A stretch of 64,000 nucleotides of DNA from Rothia koreensis (lineage in GTDB: Bacteria > Actinomycetota > Actinomycetes > Actinomycetales > Micrococcaceae): contig NZ_NOIQ01000001.1 in assembly GCF_004136575.1 (NCBI RefSeq), positions 124,001 through 188,000 on the forward strand, in the 5' to 3' direction. The notes beneath the pieces were generated by a model. The model saw nothing but the letters and a program-made list of their open reading frames with translations, did not search any database and was not told the origin of the DNA. The position numbers and the translations under genes were made by a program. Positions 38,731 through 46,738 of the stretch are shown in pieces (position 1 is the stretch's first letter; each line of letters begins with the position of its first letter).

Positions 38731-40782
38731 ATGGCGCTGAGGACGTCTCTGGCTGGTCGAGTGCAGAACACCACGCTGCCCAAGACCCACGCCCTGCTGC
38801 CCCTCCTGGAAGCGGTCGTCAACGGCATCCAGGCGATCGACGCGCGCTACGGCGACGACGTCGAACGCGGGTCGCTGAGGGTGCGGATCAGGCGAGAGCC
38901 ACAAGACGCATTTGACCTCTCGTCGGCGGGCCCGGGACGTGTGCCGCTGAAGTCGATCATCGGCTTCAGCGTCGAGGACAACGGTGTGGGCTTCACTCCG
39001 GACAACATGGCCTCCTTCGAGACGCTCGACAGCGACTTCAAGGCCGGGCTCGGATGCCGCGGGGTCGGCAGGCTCCTGTGGCTCAAGGCCTTCGACCGCG
39101 TCGAGGTCCGAAGCGCGTACTGCGACGACGATGGGTCGCTCCAGGGACGCCAGTTCAAGTTCTCGGTGACGCGCGAGGTCGAGCATGACGCCGCTCCCGA
39201 GGGCATCACCGACGCAGGCTCGGTGGTGAGCCTGACTGGATTCAAGCAGACGTACCAGCAGAGCGCCGCGAAGACCGTGGAAGCGATCGCTCGCGAAGTG
39301 TTCGAGCACTGCATCTGGTACTTCCTCCGTCCTGGTGGAGCGCCGGACGTGATCGTATCCGACGATGACGGTGATTCGATCTCGCTCAGGGAGCTGCTCG
39401 ACGACTCGGGGTACTCAGAGACGACGAGGGCGACAATCGACATCAAGGGGGAAAAGTTCGACCTGCTGGGCCTCCGGCTCAAGTCGTCGGCGCGCAACTC
39501 CAGCCCGCGCCTGCACTGGTGCGCCGCGAATCGCGTCGTCAAAGACGAGAGCATCGCTGGCAAGGTGCCAGGGTTGTACGGTCGACTGAAGGACGAGGCA
39601 TCGACCGAGTTCACGTACGTGTGCTACCTGTCATCGAAGTTCCTCGACGATCACGTTCGCTCTGACCGCACGGACTTCGATCTCCCCGAACGAGTCCCTG
39701 GGGAGACCTTGATCGACGAGCCCTCCCTCGATGACATTAGGAAAGGGGTGTTCGCGGAGATCGCGCGGAGCTTGGCTGTGCCACTGGCATCCGCCCAGCA
39801 GGCCGGGCGGGAGCGGATGCACCAGTACATCAGCACCAAAGCGCCAAAGTACCGCCCGCTGATCAATCGGATCGAGTCCCTCGGCCTCGTCATCGACCCG
39901 TCAATCAAGGATCAGGATCTGGAGCTGGAGCTTCACCGTTGCAGCCAGAAGATCGAGGCCGATGTGCTGGCCGAGGGCCAGGCCGTATTCGCGGAGTCGG
40001 ACGGCGACAGGCCTGAAGGGTACGAAGAGCGCCTGGCGAAATATCTCGAGACGGTGAAGGAGTTCAACCAGTCCGACCTGGCGAACTACGTCTTCCGTCG
40101 ACGGACCACGCTTGACATCCTCGACAAGCTGATCCAGGCGGACGACGACGGGAAATACGCTCGGGAGGAATCCATTCACGAGCTCCTCTTCCCGATGCGG
40201 AAGGAGTCGGCGGAGGTCGGCGCTGACGCCTCGAACCTCTGGATTCTCGACGAGAGGCTCGTGTTCCACGACTTCCTCGCCTCAGACAAGCCGTTTAAGA
40301 CCATCTCCATTACGGACGACGACTCGATGAAGAGGCCCGATGTGCTCACGACGCGCGTCATCGAACCCGATTCTCCGGTCCTCACCGCTGAAGGCAAGAA
40401 GCTGCCACTGCAGTCAATCGTCGTCGTCGAGCTCAAGCGTCCAATGCGCGATGATGCGGCCGAGGGAAAGAACCCCATCGAGCAGTGCCTCGACTATGTC
40501 GCACGGGTTCGAGCCGGCGTCGCAAAGACGGCCACGGGAAGGCTGATTCCCTCGGCAGACGACCCGCCAGCCTTCTGTTACATCATCGCCGACCTCACCC
40601 CGACGATGGTGAGTCGGTGCAAGCTCTCGGGCTTGACCATGACGCACGACGGGATGGGTTACTTCGGCTTCATCGAGCCGTACAAGGCCTATATCGAGGT
40701 TATGAGCTTCGATCGTCTCGTCAACGCTGCCACCGAGCGAAACCGAGCCTTCTTTGACAAGCTAGGCCTGCCGTCGAGTTAG
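38731..40782 (+). CDS. GHKL (Hsp90/MORC-like) ATPase fused to a RecB-like PD-(D/E)XK nuclease domain
   Basis: The N-terminal Bergerat ATPase fold shows the N box E27-x3-N31 (LLEAVVNGIQAID), the G1 box DNGVG at 83-87 and the G2 box GCRGVGR at 108-114. A middle S5-like and helical region follows. The C-terminal 170 residues show a nuclease signature: PD at 536-537, ELK at 567-569 and a QxxxY motif in IEQCLDYV. I infer an ATP-gated nuclease. MORC-like GHKL proteins with nuclease partners are known from restriction-related loci, so defence is likely. AAGGAGG precedes ATG 38731. The next gene starts 8 nt after the stop. Confidence 0.8.
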   Translation: MALRTSLAGRVQNTTLPKTHALLPLLEAVVNGIQAIDARYGDDVERGSLRVRIRREPQDAFDLSSAGPGRVPLKSIIGFSVEDNGVGFTPDNMASFETLDSDFKAGLGCRGVGRLLWLKAFDRVEVRSAYCDDDGSLQGRQFKFSVTREVEHDAAPEGITDAGSVVSLTGFKQTYQQSAAKTVEAIAREVFEHCIWYFLRPGGAPDVIVSDDDGDSISLRELLDDSGYSETTRATIDIKGEKFDLLGLRLKSSARNSSPRLHWCAANRVVKDESIAGKVPGLYGRLKDEASTEFTYVCYLSSKFLDDHVRSDRTDFDLPERVPGETLIDEPSLDDIRKGVFAEIARSLAVPLASAQQAGRERMHQYISTKAPKYRPLINRIESLGLVIDPSIKDQDLELELHRCSQKIEADVLAEGQAVFAESDGDRPEGYEERLAKYLETVKEFNQSDLANYVFRRRTTLDILDKLIQADDDGKYAREESIHELLFPMRKESAEVGADASNLWILDERLVFHDFLASDKPFKTISITDDDSMKRPDVLTTRVIEPDSPVLTAEGKKLPLQSIVVVELKRPMRDDAAEGKNPIEQCLDYVARVRAGVAKTATGRLIPSADDPPAFCYIIADLTPTMVSRCKLSGLTMTHDGMGYFGFIEPYKAYIEVMSFDRLVNAATERNRAFFDKLGLPSS

Positions 40783-40790
40783 CCGTTGCG

Positions 40791-41990
40791 ATGGACCAGG
40801 ACGAAGATCGCGGGGGCGACTCCGAGCAGGATCGTGAGGCAGCAGAGGAACTGCCGGCTGACGATGGCGACACGACCTCGCCGGACGCAGCCTTCGAGCC
40901 CCCGTTCGGCCTTCGACTGCCGGCAGGGTTCTCGCAGTCTTTGATGCCCGGCATTGACGACGCTGCGGCGAAGATGCTCGCACCTATCCGGGCGCAATTG
41001 GAAGCAATGCTCCCGGACACCTCCGAGTACGCACGAGCGATCACGGGGCCGCTGAACCGACTCCTGCAGGATCAGATGAAGGCCGCTCTGCCGGACTACG
41101 ATTCGATGGTCAAGAAAGCGATCGAGCCGTTCAACGGGCGACTCCGGGATCAGATGACGTCGATCGCAGCTACCCTCCCGAAGTTCACAGGTCCGATGAT
41201 CGACTTCCCGGTGTGGAAGGGCATCGGAGTCAGTCCGGCGACCGAGTCGATGCTCAAGCAGATCATTGCCCATCAGTCCGAGATGTTCGAGGGCCTGCGC
41301 AGCTCGCTGAAGCCGCTCTTCGACCCGGAGCTGCTGCGCGGATTCAACCGGGCTCTCCTGCCGCCGAACCTGGGGGATTACGCCGACGAGATCCAGGCGC
41401 ATCAGGTGCACGGGTTCCTGGAGCAGGAGGGCATCCCGCTCTACCTCGTGCCACGGGGGCGGACGGCACTGCGGCTTTTGCGGGCGAAGAATCGCACAGG
41501 ACGGCGACGAGTGCTCGGCGACTGCTACGAGTCGCTCATGGAGGACTGCGCCGCCGTGCTCGAACGGGCGGAGCACGAGGCAATCAGCGATGAGCGGTCA
41601 TTCGCCCTCGACGGCCTCGGCGCGATGCGGGCCGGGCACGCTCGTTCGGCTCAGGCCATGTTCACCGTCACGCTGGACACGCTGATCTATCGCTTCTACC
41701 CCGATCGGAAGGCCCGTGGGGTCATCACGAATCGCAAGAGGGGCGCTGATCTCCCCGAGGCGATCGACGAGATGGGCGTCCGAGAAGCGTTCGTGTGGCT
41801 GCCGATCTGGAACGCGCACGAGGAGTTCTGGAAGCACAAGGGCGACAAGGTGCCGCACTACTATTCGCGCCACGCGAGCGTCCACGGCGTCTCCTCTCGC
41901 CAGTTCAGCAAGCGGAACTGCATCCAGGTGCTCATGCTTGTCACGAGCCTCATCGGCTACGCCGACCGGGTGGCCCGTGAATCCGGCTAG
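40791..41990 (+). CDS. Putative HEPN-type RNase (RX4H motif), partner of the GHKL nuclease
   Basis: I do not recognise the family of this 399-residue protein. Residues 1-45 are acidic and disordered, and 45-200 are helical with repeated PF/PL-type segments. The C-terminal 150 residues are helical and end with YYSRHASVHGVSSRQFSK, where R360 and H365 form the RX4H motif of HEPN ribonucleases, followed by a final helix. Abi and toxin proteins often end this way. The 8-nt gap to the upstream gene implies one operon and a joint role. No ribosome site is seen before ATG 40791, which fits translational coupling. Confidence 0.68.
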   Translation: MDQDEDRGGDSEQDREAAEELPADDGDTTSPDAAFEPPFGLRLPAGFSQSLMPGIDDAAAKMLAPIRAQLEAMLPDTSEYARAITGPLNRLLQDQMKAALPDYDSMVKKAIEPFNGRLRDQMTSIAATLPKFTGPMIDFPVWKGIGVSPATESMLKQIIAHQSEMFEGLRSSLKPLFDPELLRGFNRALLPPNLGDYADEIQAHQVHGFLEQEGIPLYLVPRGRTALRLLRAKNRTGRRRVLGDCYESLMEDCAAVLERAEHEAISDERSFALDGLGAMRAGHARSAQAMFTVTLDTLIYRFYPDRKARGVITNRKRGADLPEAIDEMGVREAFVWLPIWNAHEEFWKHKGDKVPHYYSRHASVHGVSSRQFSKRNCIQVLMLVTSLIGYADRVARESG

Positions 41991-42026
41991 TTTCGCACGG
42001 GCCCGCGGCAGTGAGGGCGGCGTTGC

Positions 42027-42269
42027 TCAGTCCCCGCTGCCCTTGATGATGTAGCCGCCGTCTCTGAACTCCTGCGACGCCGCCGCCCAGTCCTCGGGGT
42101 GTGAGACCGGCAGGAGCCTGTGCTGTTGCTCGTGCGTGCTGTCGTAGGGCGTCGTGGCCTCGAGCTTCATCCAACTATGGTCTTTGATCAGCAGCATCTC
42201 AACGACCTGCGCCGCGGTCAGCAGGTCGTCGGCGATTGTCCCCGCCGAGACGTTGGAGGGGGAGAGCAC
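42027..42269 (-). CDS. Small hypothetical protein downstream of AbiV gene
   Basis: A GTG at 42269 lies 3 nt after the stop of the AbiV-like gene and opens an 80-codon frame. The product is soluble and mildly acidic, with an amphipathic stretch TAAQVVEMLLIKDHSWMKLE and a C-terminus ending in YIIKGSGD. No family is recognised. The tight spacing suggests it is the second gene of the AbiV operon and perhaps an accessory or immunity factor. The coding evidence is the spacing and amino acid composition only. Confidence 0.5.
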   Translation of the reverse strand: MLSPSNVSAGTIADDLLTAAQVVEMLLIKDHSWMKLEATTPYDSTHEQQHRLLPVSHPEDWAAASQEFRDGGYIIKGSGD

Positions 42270-42272
42270 CGC

Positions 42273-42731
42273 CTAGCCCGAGGCGTCCAGGTCGACATAG
42301 AAGCCGGCCATCTTCTCCTCGTTGGCTCTCTTGCCTGCGACCTCAGCTTCGCTCCTCTTCTTCGCGAAGTGAGCCGTCCAGCCCTCCTGTGACTGGTCCT
42401 CCGGGAGATCATAGGACTCGTAGTCGCCCCAGAACGACGCGAGCTCCTGACCGAAGACGAAGGCCTGCATGTACTTCACAGCGTGGCGGCGACCGTCCAA
42501 CGAGAGCCGCGGGACTTCTCGGACGTCGTCCGCGCCAGAGCTCCATGACTGCCCGAAGGTCTCGTAGATCCACAGCGCCTTGCCCAGCTCCTCCTGTGCG
42601 AGGACCGTGAGCGCGCGGGCGCGGCCGAACGACCCGCGCTCAAGCAGGGCATTGGCGTCGGCGATGAGTCCGGAGGCGTTGTCCATGAGCGCCTTCCAGA
42701 GCGTTCGCGCTGTGTTCGGATGCATCTCCAT
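42273..42731 (-). CDS. AbiV family abortive infection protein
   Basis: The 152-residue protein matches the AbiV pattern: an N-terminal helix with ANALLERGSFGRARALTVL, then AQEELGKALWIYE, and a later His/Lys-rich helix (RRHAVKYMQAFVFGQELA). AbiV of Lactococcus blocks phage late gene expression; this family has a HEPN-like helical fold. ATG 42731 is used, with GGGAG about 9 nt upstream; an in-frame ATG two codons later is an alternative. It is convergent with the HEPN gene and divergent from the recombinase gene. Confidence 0.78.
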   Translation of the reverse strand: MEMHPNTARTLWKALMDNASGLIADANALLERGSFGRARALTVLAQEELGKALWIYETFGQSWSSGADDVREVPRLSLDGRRHAVKYMQAFVFGQELASFWGDYESYDLPEDQSQEGWTAHFAKKRSEAEVAGKRANEEKMAGFYVDLDASG

Positions 42732-42848
42732 AAGAGGATTCTCCCGCAGTTGAGTTCCAGCCGTGGCATCGCGGATGGCGCAGCCAGCATCCCTCATAAG
42801 TGGCGGCGAGACAGGTCCGCATTCCGAGCAAAAGTAACCTCTGTCGGG

Positions 42849-42854
42849 TAGACT
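42849..42854 (+). promoter_or_regulatory. -10 box of a leaderless recombinase transcript
   Basis: TAGACT lies 6 nt before ATG 42861, with no ribosome site between. Confidence 0.5.
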
Positions 42855-42860
42855 GGGTCT

Positions 42861-44417
42861 ATGCGACAGACTCCTCATGCCCCCGTCCGAGCGGTGATCT
42901 ACCTCCGCATCAGCCAGGACCGGGAGATGGACGGTCTTGCCATCGACCGGCAGCGAGCCGACTGCGAGCGGATCGCCAAGGACCGCGGCTGGGAGGTGCT
43001 CCACGAGTACGTCGACCAGTCCAAGAGCGCGACGGACAAGACCAAGGTCCGCCCCGCCTACGACGAGATGGTGCGCGACTATGAAGCCGGCTCGTTCGAC
43101 GCCATCGTCTGCTACGACCTCGACCGTCTCACCCGCCAGCCGCGCCAGCTCGAGGACTGGATCGACGCCGCCGAGGACCGGGGCCTCAAGCTCATCACCG
43201 CGAACGGCGAAGCCGACCTCAACACCGACGGCGGTCGCCTCTACGCCCGCGTGAAGGCTGCCGTGGCCCGTGGAGAGGTCGAGCGGAAGTCGGCGCGCCA
43301 GAGCGCCGCGCATGTCCAGAGGGCCTCCCAGGGCCGGCCGCCGAAGGGCGTGAGGCCGTTCGGCTACGCCATCGACGGGTCCGTGGTTCCGGCCGAGGCA
43401 GAGGTCGTCGCCCAGCTGTTCAAGCTCTTCGCTGTGCAGGACGGTCCCTCGCTCGCGGCCCTCGCAGCGGGCCTCTCGGGCAAGGAGGCGAAGCACATCC
43501 CGAAGTCCCTGCACCACGTCCAGCGGTTCACCCGAACCCTCGCGGAGGAGCGCAACGAGCGCCGGGCAGTGGAGGGCCTCGAACCCCGCCCCGTGCCCGA
43601 GGACGGCCCCTGGAGCAGCTCGACGGTCCTGGGCATCCTCCGTAACCCCCGCTACGCCGGCTGGTCCGTCTACACCGACCGCCGCGACCGGACGAAGAAC
43701 AAGCGCCGCTCCTGGTACGCGCAGGTGATGCGCGACGAGAACGGCGATCGGATCAAGGGGCAGTGGGAGCCCATCGTGGAGGAGGCGACGTGGCTCGCGG
43801 TCCAGGAGCGCCTGGACATGCCGGAGCGAGTCACGAACAGGGCCGGCTCCACCTCGCGCAAGCACCTGGGCTCCGGCCTCTTCCTCTGCGGCATCTGCGG
43901 GAAGCCGGTGAAGGCCCATGGGGCCCGCTACCGCTGCGCCGGCCACGTGATGCGGGTGCGGTCCAGCGTCGACGACTGGGTGCTACGGATCGTTCGGGCG
44001 AGGCTGGCGCGCCCGGACCTGAAAGACGCCCTGCCGAGTCGGGACGAGCCCCGATTGAGGGCCATCCAAGCGCAGATCGCAGCTCACGAGGGGAAGATCA
44101 AGCGCGCGCAGCACGACTACGACGAAGAGATTATCGAGAGCTACGACCTCAAGCGTGTGCGAGAGCGCGAGAACGCCAAAATCGTCGTGCTCGAGGCGGA
44201 GCGCACGGCGCTCACGGCGACGACCGACCTCGGGGGAGTGTTGAACGCGGAGAGCCCGGTGGCCGCGTTCGACGACGCAGACCTGGCGATCCAGCGCCGT
44301 GTCGTGGACTTCTTCTGCACTGTCGAGCTCCTGCCTGCGCCGCGTGGGAGACGGACCTTCGATCCGGAGACGGTGAGGGTCACGCCGAAGGGGAATGACG
44401 CCCGGGCGTCGTCCTGA
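42861..44417 (+). CDS. Large serine recombinase (integrase type)
   Basis: The 518-residue protein has the resolvase catalytic domain with nucleophile Ser18 in AVIYLRISQDREMDG, DRLTRQPRQLEDW near 92 and the arginine-rich helix VERKSARQSAAHVQR. A recombinase domain follows (GRPPKGVRPFGYAI near 155), then a zinc ribbon (FLCGICGKPVKAHGARYRC near 340) and a coiled coil (about 400-445). This is the build of phage and integrative-element integrases. It probably moved the surrounding accessory genes. Its own attachment sites were not found. Confidence 0.93.
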   Translation: MRQTPHAPVRAVIYLRISQDREMDGLAIDRQRADCERIAKDRGWEVLHEYVDQSKSATDKTKVRPAYDEMVRDYEAGSFDAIVCYDLDRLTRQPRQLEDWIDAAEDRGLKLITANGEADLNTDGGRLYARVKAAVARGEVERKSARQSAAHVQRASQGRPPKGVRPFGYAIDGSVVPAEAEVVAQLFKLFAVQDGPSLAALAAGLSGKEAKHIPKSLHHVQRFTRTLAEERNERRAVEGLEPRPVPEDGPWSSSTVLGILRNPRYAGWSVYTDRRDRTKNKRRSWYAQVMRDENGDRIKGQWEPIVEEATWLAVQERLDMPERVTNRAGSTSRKHLGSGLFLCGICGKPVKAHGARYRCAGHVMRVRSSVDDWVLRIVRARLARPDLKDALPSRDEPRLRAIQAQIAAHEGKIKRAQHDYDEEIIESYDLKRVRERENAKIVVLEAERTALTATTDLGGVLNAESPVAAFDDADLAIQRRVVDFFCTVELLPAPRGRRTFDPETVRVTPKGNDARASS

Positions 44418-44420
44418 CGA

Positions 44421-44439
44421 ACCGCTTGCAGAAAGCGGT
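44421..44439 (+). terminator. Hairpin after recombinase gene
   Basis: ACCGCTT and AAGCGGT (7 bp, 5-nt loop) start 4 nt after the recombinase stop. It is short and lacks a T run, so this is a weak terminator candidate. Confidence 0.35.
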
Positions 44440-44468
44440 GGACGACGCCGACGACCTGGGCTGAGCGT

Positions 44469-44699
44469 TTACGGCTCCTCCTCGAGTGCCATCGGCGACC
44501 ACCCACCGAGAGCATCGGGTGAGAGGCACGTCGCGCAACAGTCGAGCCCGAGATTCACCACCTCGAGGAGTGTGTCGAGGACGTGGACGGAGTGGAACTC
44601 GCCCGTCTCGGGATCCCTGCCCGGCCAGGTCCCGCAGTACGGGAGGAGGTCGCCGGGTCGCTTGAGCAGATGGTGAGTGACGCAGTCGTCGACGGGCAT
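44469..44699 (-). CDS. Hypothetical cysteine-containing small protein
   Basis: A 76-residue frame starts MPVDDCVTHHLLKRPGDLLP. It holds Cys residues in YCG and in LDCCATCLS, with several His, so metal binding is possible. The frame stays open upstream to 44912 (147 residues), but that extension is low-complexity and I prefer ATG 44699. No family is recognised. It lies between the recombinase gene and a string of other small genes. Confidence 0.5.
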   Translation of the reverse strand: MPVDDCVTHHLLKRPGDLLPYCGTWPGRDPETGEFHSVHVLDTLLEVVNLGLDCCATCLSPDALGGWSPMALEEEP

Positions 44700-45024
44700 G
44701 ACCCCATCGTGCCACCGGCCCAGGACGTGTAGCCGACACCACCGTGTTCGCGTCGATGACCGCACTTGCTCTGACGGACCACCATCAATAGGCTCAATGA
44801 GGGTGTCTCCCAGGGAGTCCGGACGGGCAGTCGGGTCGAGCGCACGGTCATCCGCCGGCGCTGAGAGCACGAGCCCTCTCGTATCGACGGGGCGGTCGTC
44901 GCCGCTGGGCACTCAGCCTCGGATGGGCGCTGCGGCGTCGCGGTCGAGCATATGAATCTTGCCAGCCCGCGTACGCCTGCTCCCGATCCGAGAGGACAGG
45001 TGCCGCGAGGGCACCCGATTTCAC
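44700..45024. other. Non-coding gap with no clear signal
   Basis: These 325 bases contain only overlapping weak frames on both strands. The minus-strand frame reads LDPTARPDSLGDTLIEPIDG in its middle and could be the N-terminal extension of the small protein at 44469 or a gene remnant. No promoter can be placed. Confidence 0.35.
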
Positions 45025-45393
45025 ATGGAGACACCAACCCCGAGACGCTTCGCCATCCTCATCGTCGACGAGGGCGACCCGCGCGGCACGACCGCGCACC
45101 TGTGCGCCGACTCCGAGCTGTGGGCCTGGCTCCAGCGCGAGGAATCGTTCCCGGACGGCGTCGAATACATCGAGTCGCCGATACCCGGCACCGATCTGCT
45201 CGCGCACGTCACTCGGTGGGAGCCGCTGACGGACAAGGCCCAGCACCTCGTCTGGTTGCCCGGCGGCAGAGGCAGGTCGCATCCGGCCCTGACGCCGGTC
45301 GAACTCGAGGTCAACGGCGCTGCTACGGACCTCGATGAGGTCCGTAGCCTGCTCGCCGCCGAGGGCGCGTCGATCGTTGAAGCACGCTGGTGA
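45025..45393 (+). CDS. Hypothetical protein
   Basis: The 122-residue soluble acidic product starts METPTPRRFAILIVDEGDPR and looks like a compact alpha/beta protein with a final segment DLDEVRSLLAAEGASIVEAR. I recognise no domain. ATG 45025 is the first start with sensible sequence; GAGG lies about 14 nt upstream, too far to be ideal. The next gene follows on the same strand after 44 nt. Confidence 0.55.
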   Translation: METPTPRRFAILIVDEGDPRGTTAHLCADSELWAWLQREESFPDGVEYIESPIPGTDLLAHVTRWEPLTDKAQHLVWLPGGRGRSHPALTPVELEVNGAATDLDEVRSLLAAEGASIVEARW

Positions 45394-45437
45394 GCCGTCA
45401 CCGATCCCCGAAGTCCAGCACCGCGAAAGGAACACCT

Positions 45438-45665
45438 ATGAACGACCGCACGCCTCCGGCTGACGACATCCTCGCCATCGACCGCTCGACCAAGGCGGCA
45501 GAAGCCTTCCGAGAGCTGCTCATCGAGAGGGGGTATCCGTCCATCAACGAGTTCCTCATCGACGTCCTCCGCGACGATCGGAGCAGGAAGCGCGAGGCCC
45601 GCCTCCGCGACATCGGCAACCGGATGTTCCCGGACGGCGTTCACGATCGCAGTGACAACGGCTGA
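45438..45665 (+). CDS. Small hypothetical protein, possible DNA-binding or antitoxin type
   Basis: ATG 45438 has GAAAGG 7 nt upstream, the best ribosome site of this region. The 75-residue helical product has RSTKAAEAFRELLIERGY, then SINEFLIDVLRDDRSRKREA and a basic C-terminus. The shape recalls small ribbon-helix-helix or antitoxin-like proteins, but no signature is certain. It is convergent with the controller-like regulator gene. Confidence 0.55.
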   Translation: MNDRTPPADDILAIDRSTKAAEAFRELLIERGYPSINEFLIDVLRDDRSRKREARLRDIGNRMFPDGVHDRSDNG

Positions 45666-45690
45666 CCCCGCGATGCACTGAAGTCGGCGG

Positions 45691-45927
45691 TCAGTCGCCC
45701 GCATCCTCGATCGTCAATAGCAGGTCTGTCGGGTGCACGCCGAGGCCACGGGCGACCTTGACGATGACATCCAAGGTCGGGTTCCGAACGCCTCGCTCGA
45801 GGCCGGAGATGTAGGTGCGGTCGAGCTCGATGAGGTGCGCGAGCGTCTCCTGCGAGTAGCCCCCGGCGCTCCGCAGCTCGCGGACGCGGTCGCCGAAGGC
45901 GCGGCGATGCGCAGGAATTTTGCTCAT
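45691..45927 (-). CDS. XRE-family regulator resembling restriction-modification controller (C) proteins
   Basis: The 78-residue protein is a single helix-turn-helix domain: FGDRVRELRSAGGYSQETLA, then LDRTYISGLERGVRNPTLDV and a last helix. Length, the RTYISGLERG recognition region and the site just upstream all match controller proteins that time restriction gene expression. A tandem operator of C-box type lies 23-48 nt upstream of its start. No methyltransferase is seen nearby. The divergent membrane-protein gene is the likely other target. Confidence 0.82.
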   Translation of the reverse strand: MSKIPAHRRAFGDRVRELRSAGGYSQETLAHLIELDRTYISGLERGVRNPTLDVIVKVARGLGVHPTDLLLTIEDAGD

Positions 45928-45949
45928 CCATCTAGCAGAACTGTACGAT

Positions 45950-45975
45950 GACTATAGGTCCACGGACTATGAGTC
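45950..45975. promoter_or_regulatory. Tandem C-box operator
   Basis: GACTATAGGTC and GACTATGAGTC are separated by CACG. Each is a near-perfect GACT-N3-AGTC palindrome, and the spacing matches operators bound by two dimers of controller proteins. The site sits between two divergent genes. Confidence 0.75.
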
Positions 45976-46023
45976 ACATTGGCAGATGAGTGCGCCGGCG
46001 TGTGCAGTCACAGGGGGATGACG

Positions 46024-46710
46024 ATGACGACACACGGGTCGGCAGATCGCGCGTCGCTGGTCGCATGGCTGACCGAGCTGCTCGGTCTGGTGCGCCACAT
46101 CGAGCAGCGCTACGAGGACAAGGCTCGGATCGAGAGCCAGTTCCCTCCTCCGAAGCAGGCTCTGAAGCCCTGGGGTTGGAAGGGGTTCGCGCTCTCGATT
46201 GTCGTCTCACTGCTCGTGCTGAGCGGGTTGCTCTCCAACCTCGGCATCCTGTCCTACTTGATCTACCCGCTCTGGCCGGCCGTCGGCATCGGCTTCCCGA
46301 TCGTGTGGAACAAGGTGCTGGTGCCGAGAGGCAACGCGCAGCGCCAGCAGAGCAATCGTGAGTTGGCCGCGAGGATGCGTGAAGCGACTTCCGGAGTCGA
46401 TGCTGAGCTGGAGAAAGCCGGCCGGATCTACGCGACCCGGTTCGCAGCCGGGTTCCCCGAGGCCTACGTCTACTCCGACGCGGTGGCCTACTGTCTGGGC
46501 GCGGTTCAGCAGCACCGTGCCGACACCGTCGGACAGGCGATCAACCTCTACGAGACCGAGAGGCACCGGCAGCGGCTTGAAGAGACTCAGGAGCGGATGC
46601 TGGAGGAGCAGCAGCTCGCACGTCGTCAGCAGGCGGGGCAAGCCGTCATCGGTGCCGCGATTCAGGGCGCGACGCTCGGCGCGATCCTCCACGGCAACAA
46701 GCGCCGGTAG
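46024..46710 (+). CDS. Hypothetical membrane protein with coiled-coil tail
   Basis: The 228-residue protein has an N-terminal helical segment, two close membrane helices at about residues 42-85 (FALSIVVSLLVLSGLLSNLG and the next), and a long charged coiled coil that includes ERHRQRLEETQERMLEEQQL. It ends in a Gly/Ala-rich glycine-zipper-like stretch (VIGAAIQGATLGAIL). ATG 46024 has AGGGG about 7 nt upstream; ATG 46018 is too close. It is divergent from the controller-like gene across the C-box operator and is followed after 28 nt by a lipoprotein gene. Confidence 0.65.
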   Translation: MTTHGSADRASLVAWLTELLGLVRHIEQRYEDKARIESQFPPPKQALKPWGWKGFALSIVVSLLVLSGLLSNLGILSYLIYPLWPAVGIGFPIVWNKVLVPRGNAQRQQSNRELAARMREATSGVDAELEKAGRIYATRFAAGFPEAYVYSDAVAYCLGAVQQHRADTVGQAINLYETERHRQRLEETQERMLEEQQLARRQQAGQAVIGAAIQGATLGAILHGNKRR

Positions 46711-46738
46711 CCTCCGGCCGATCGAAAGGACAATGACC

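Noticed and set aside
44700-44912. N-terminal extension of the small gene at 44469
   Set aside because: The extension is low-complexity and lacks a ribosome site; the shorter start at 44699 has better composition. It could still be right.
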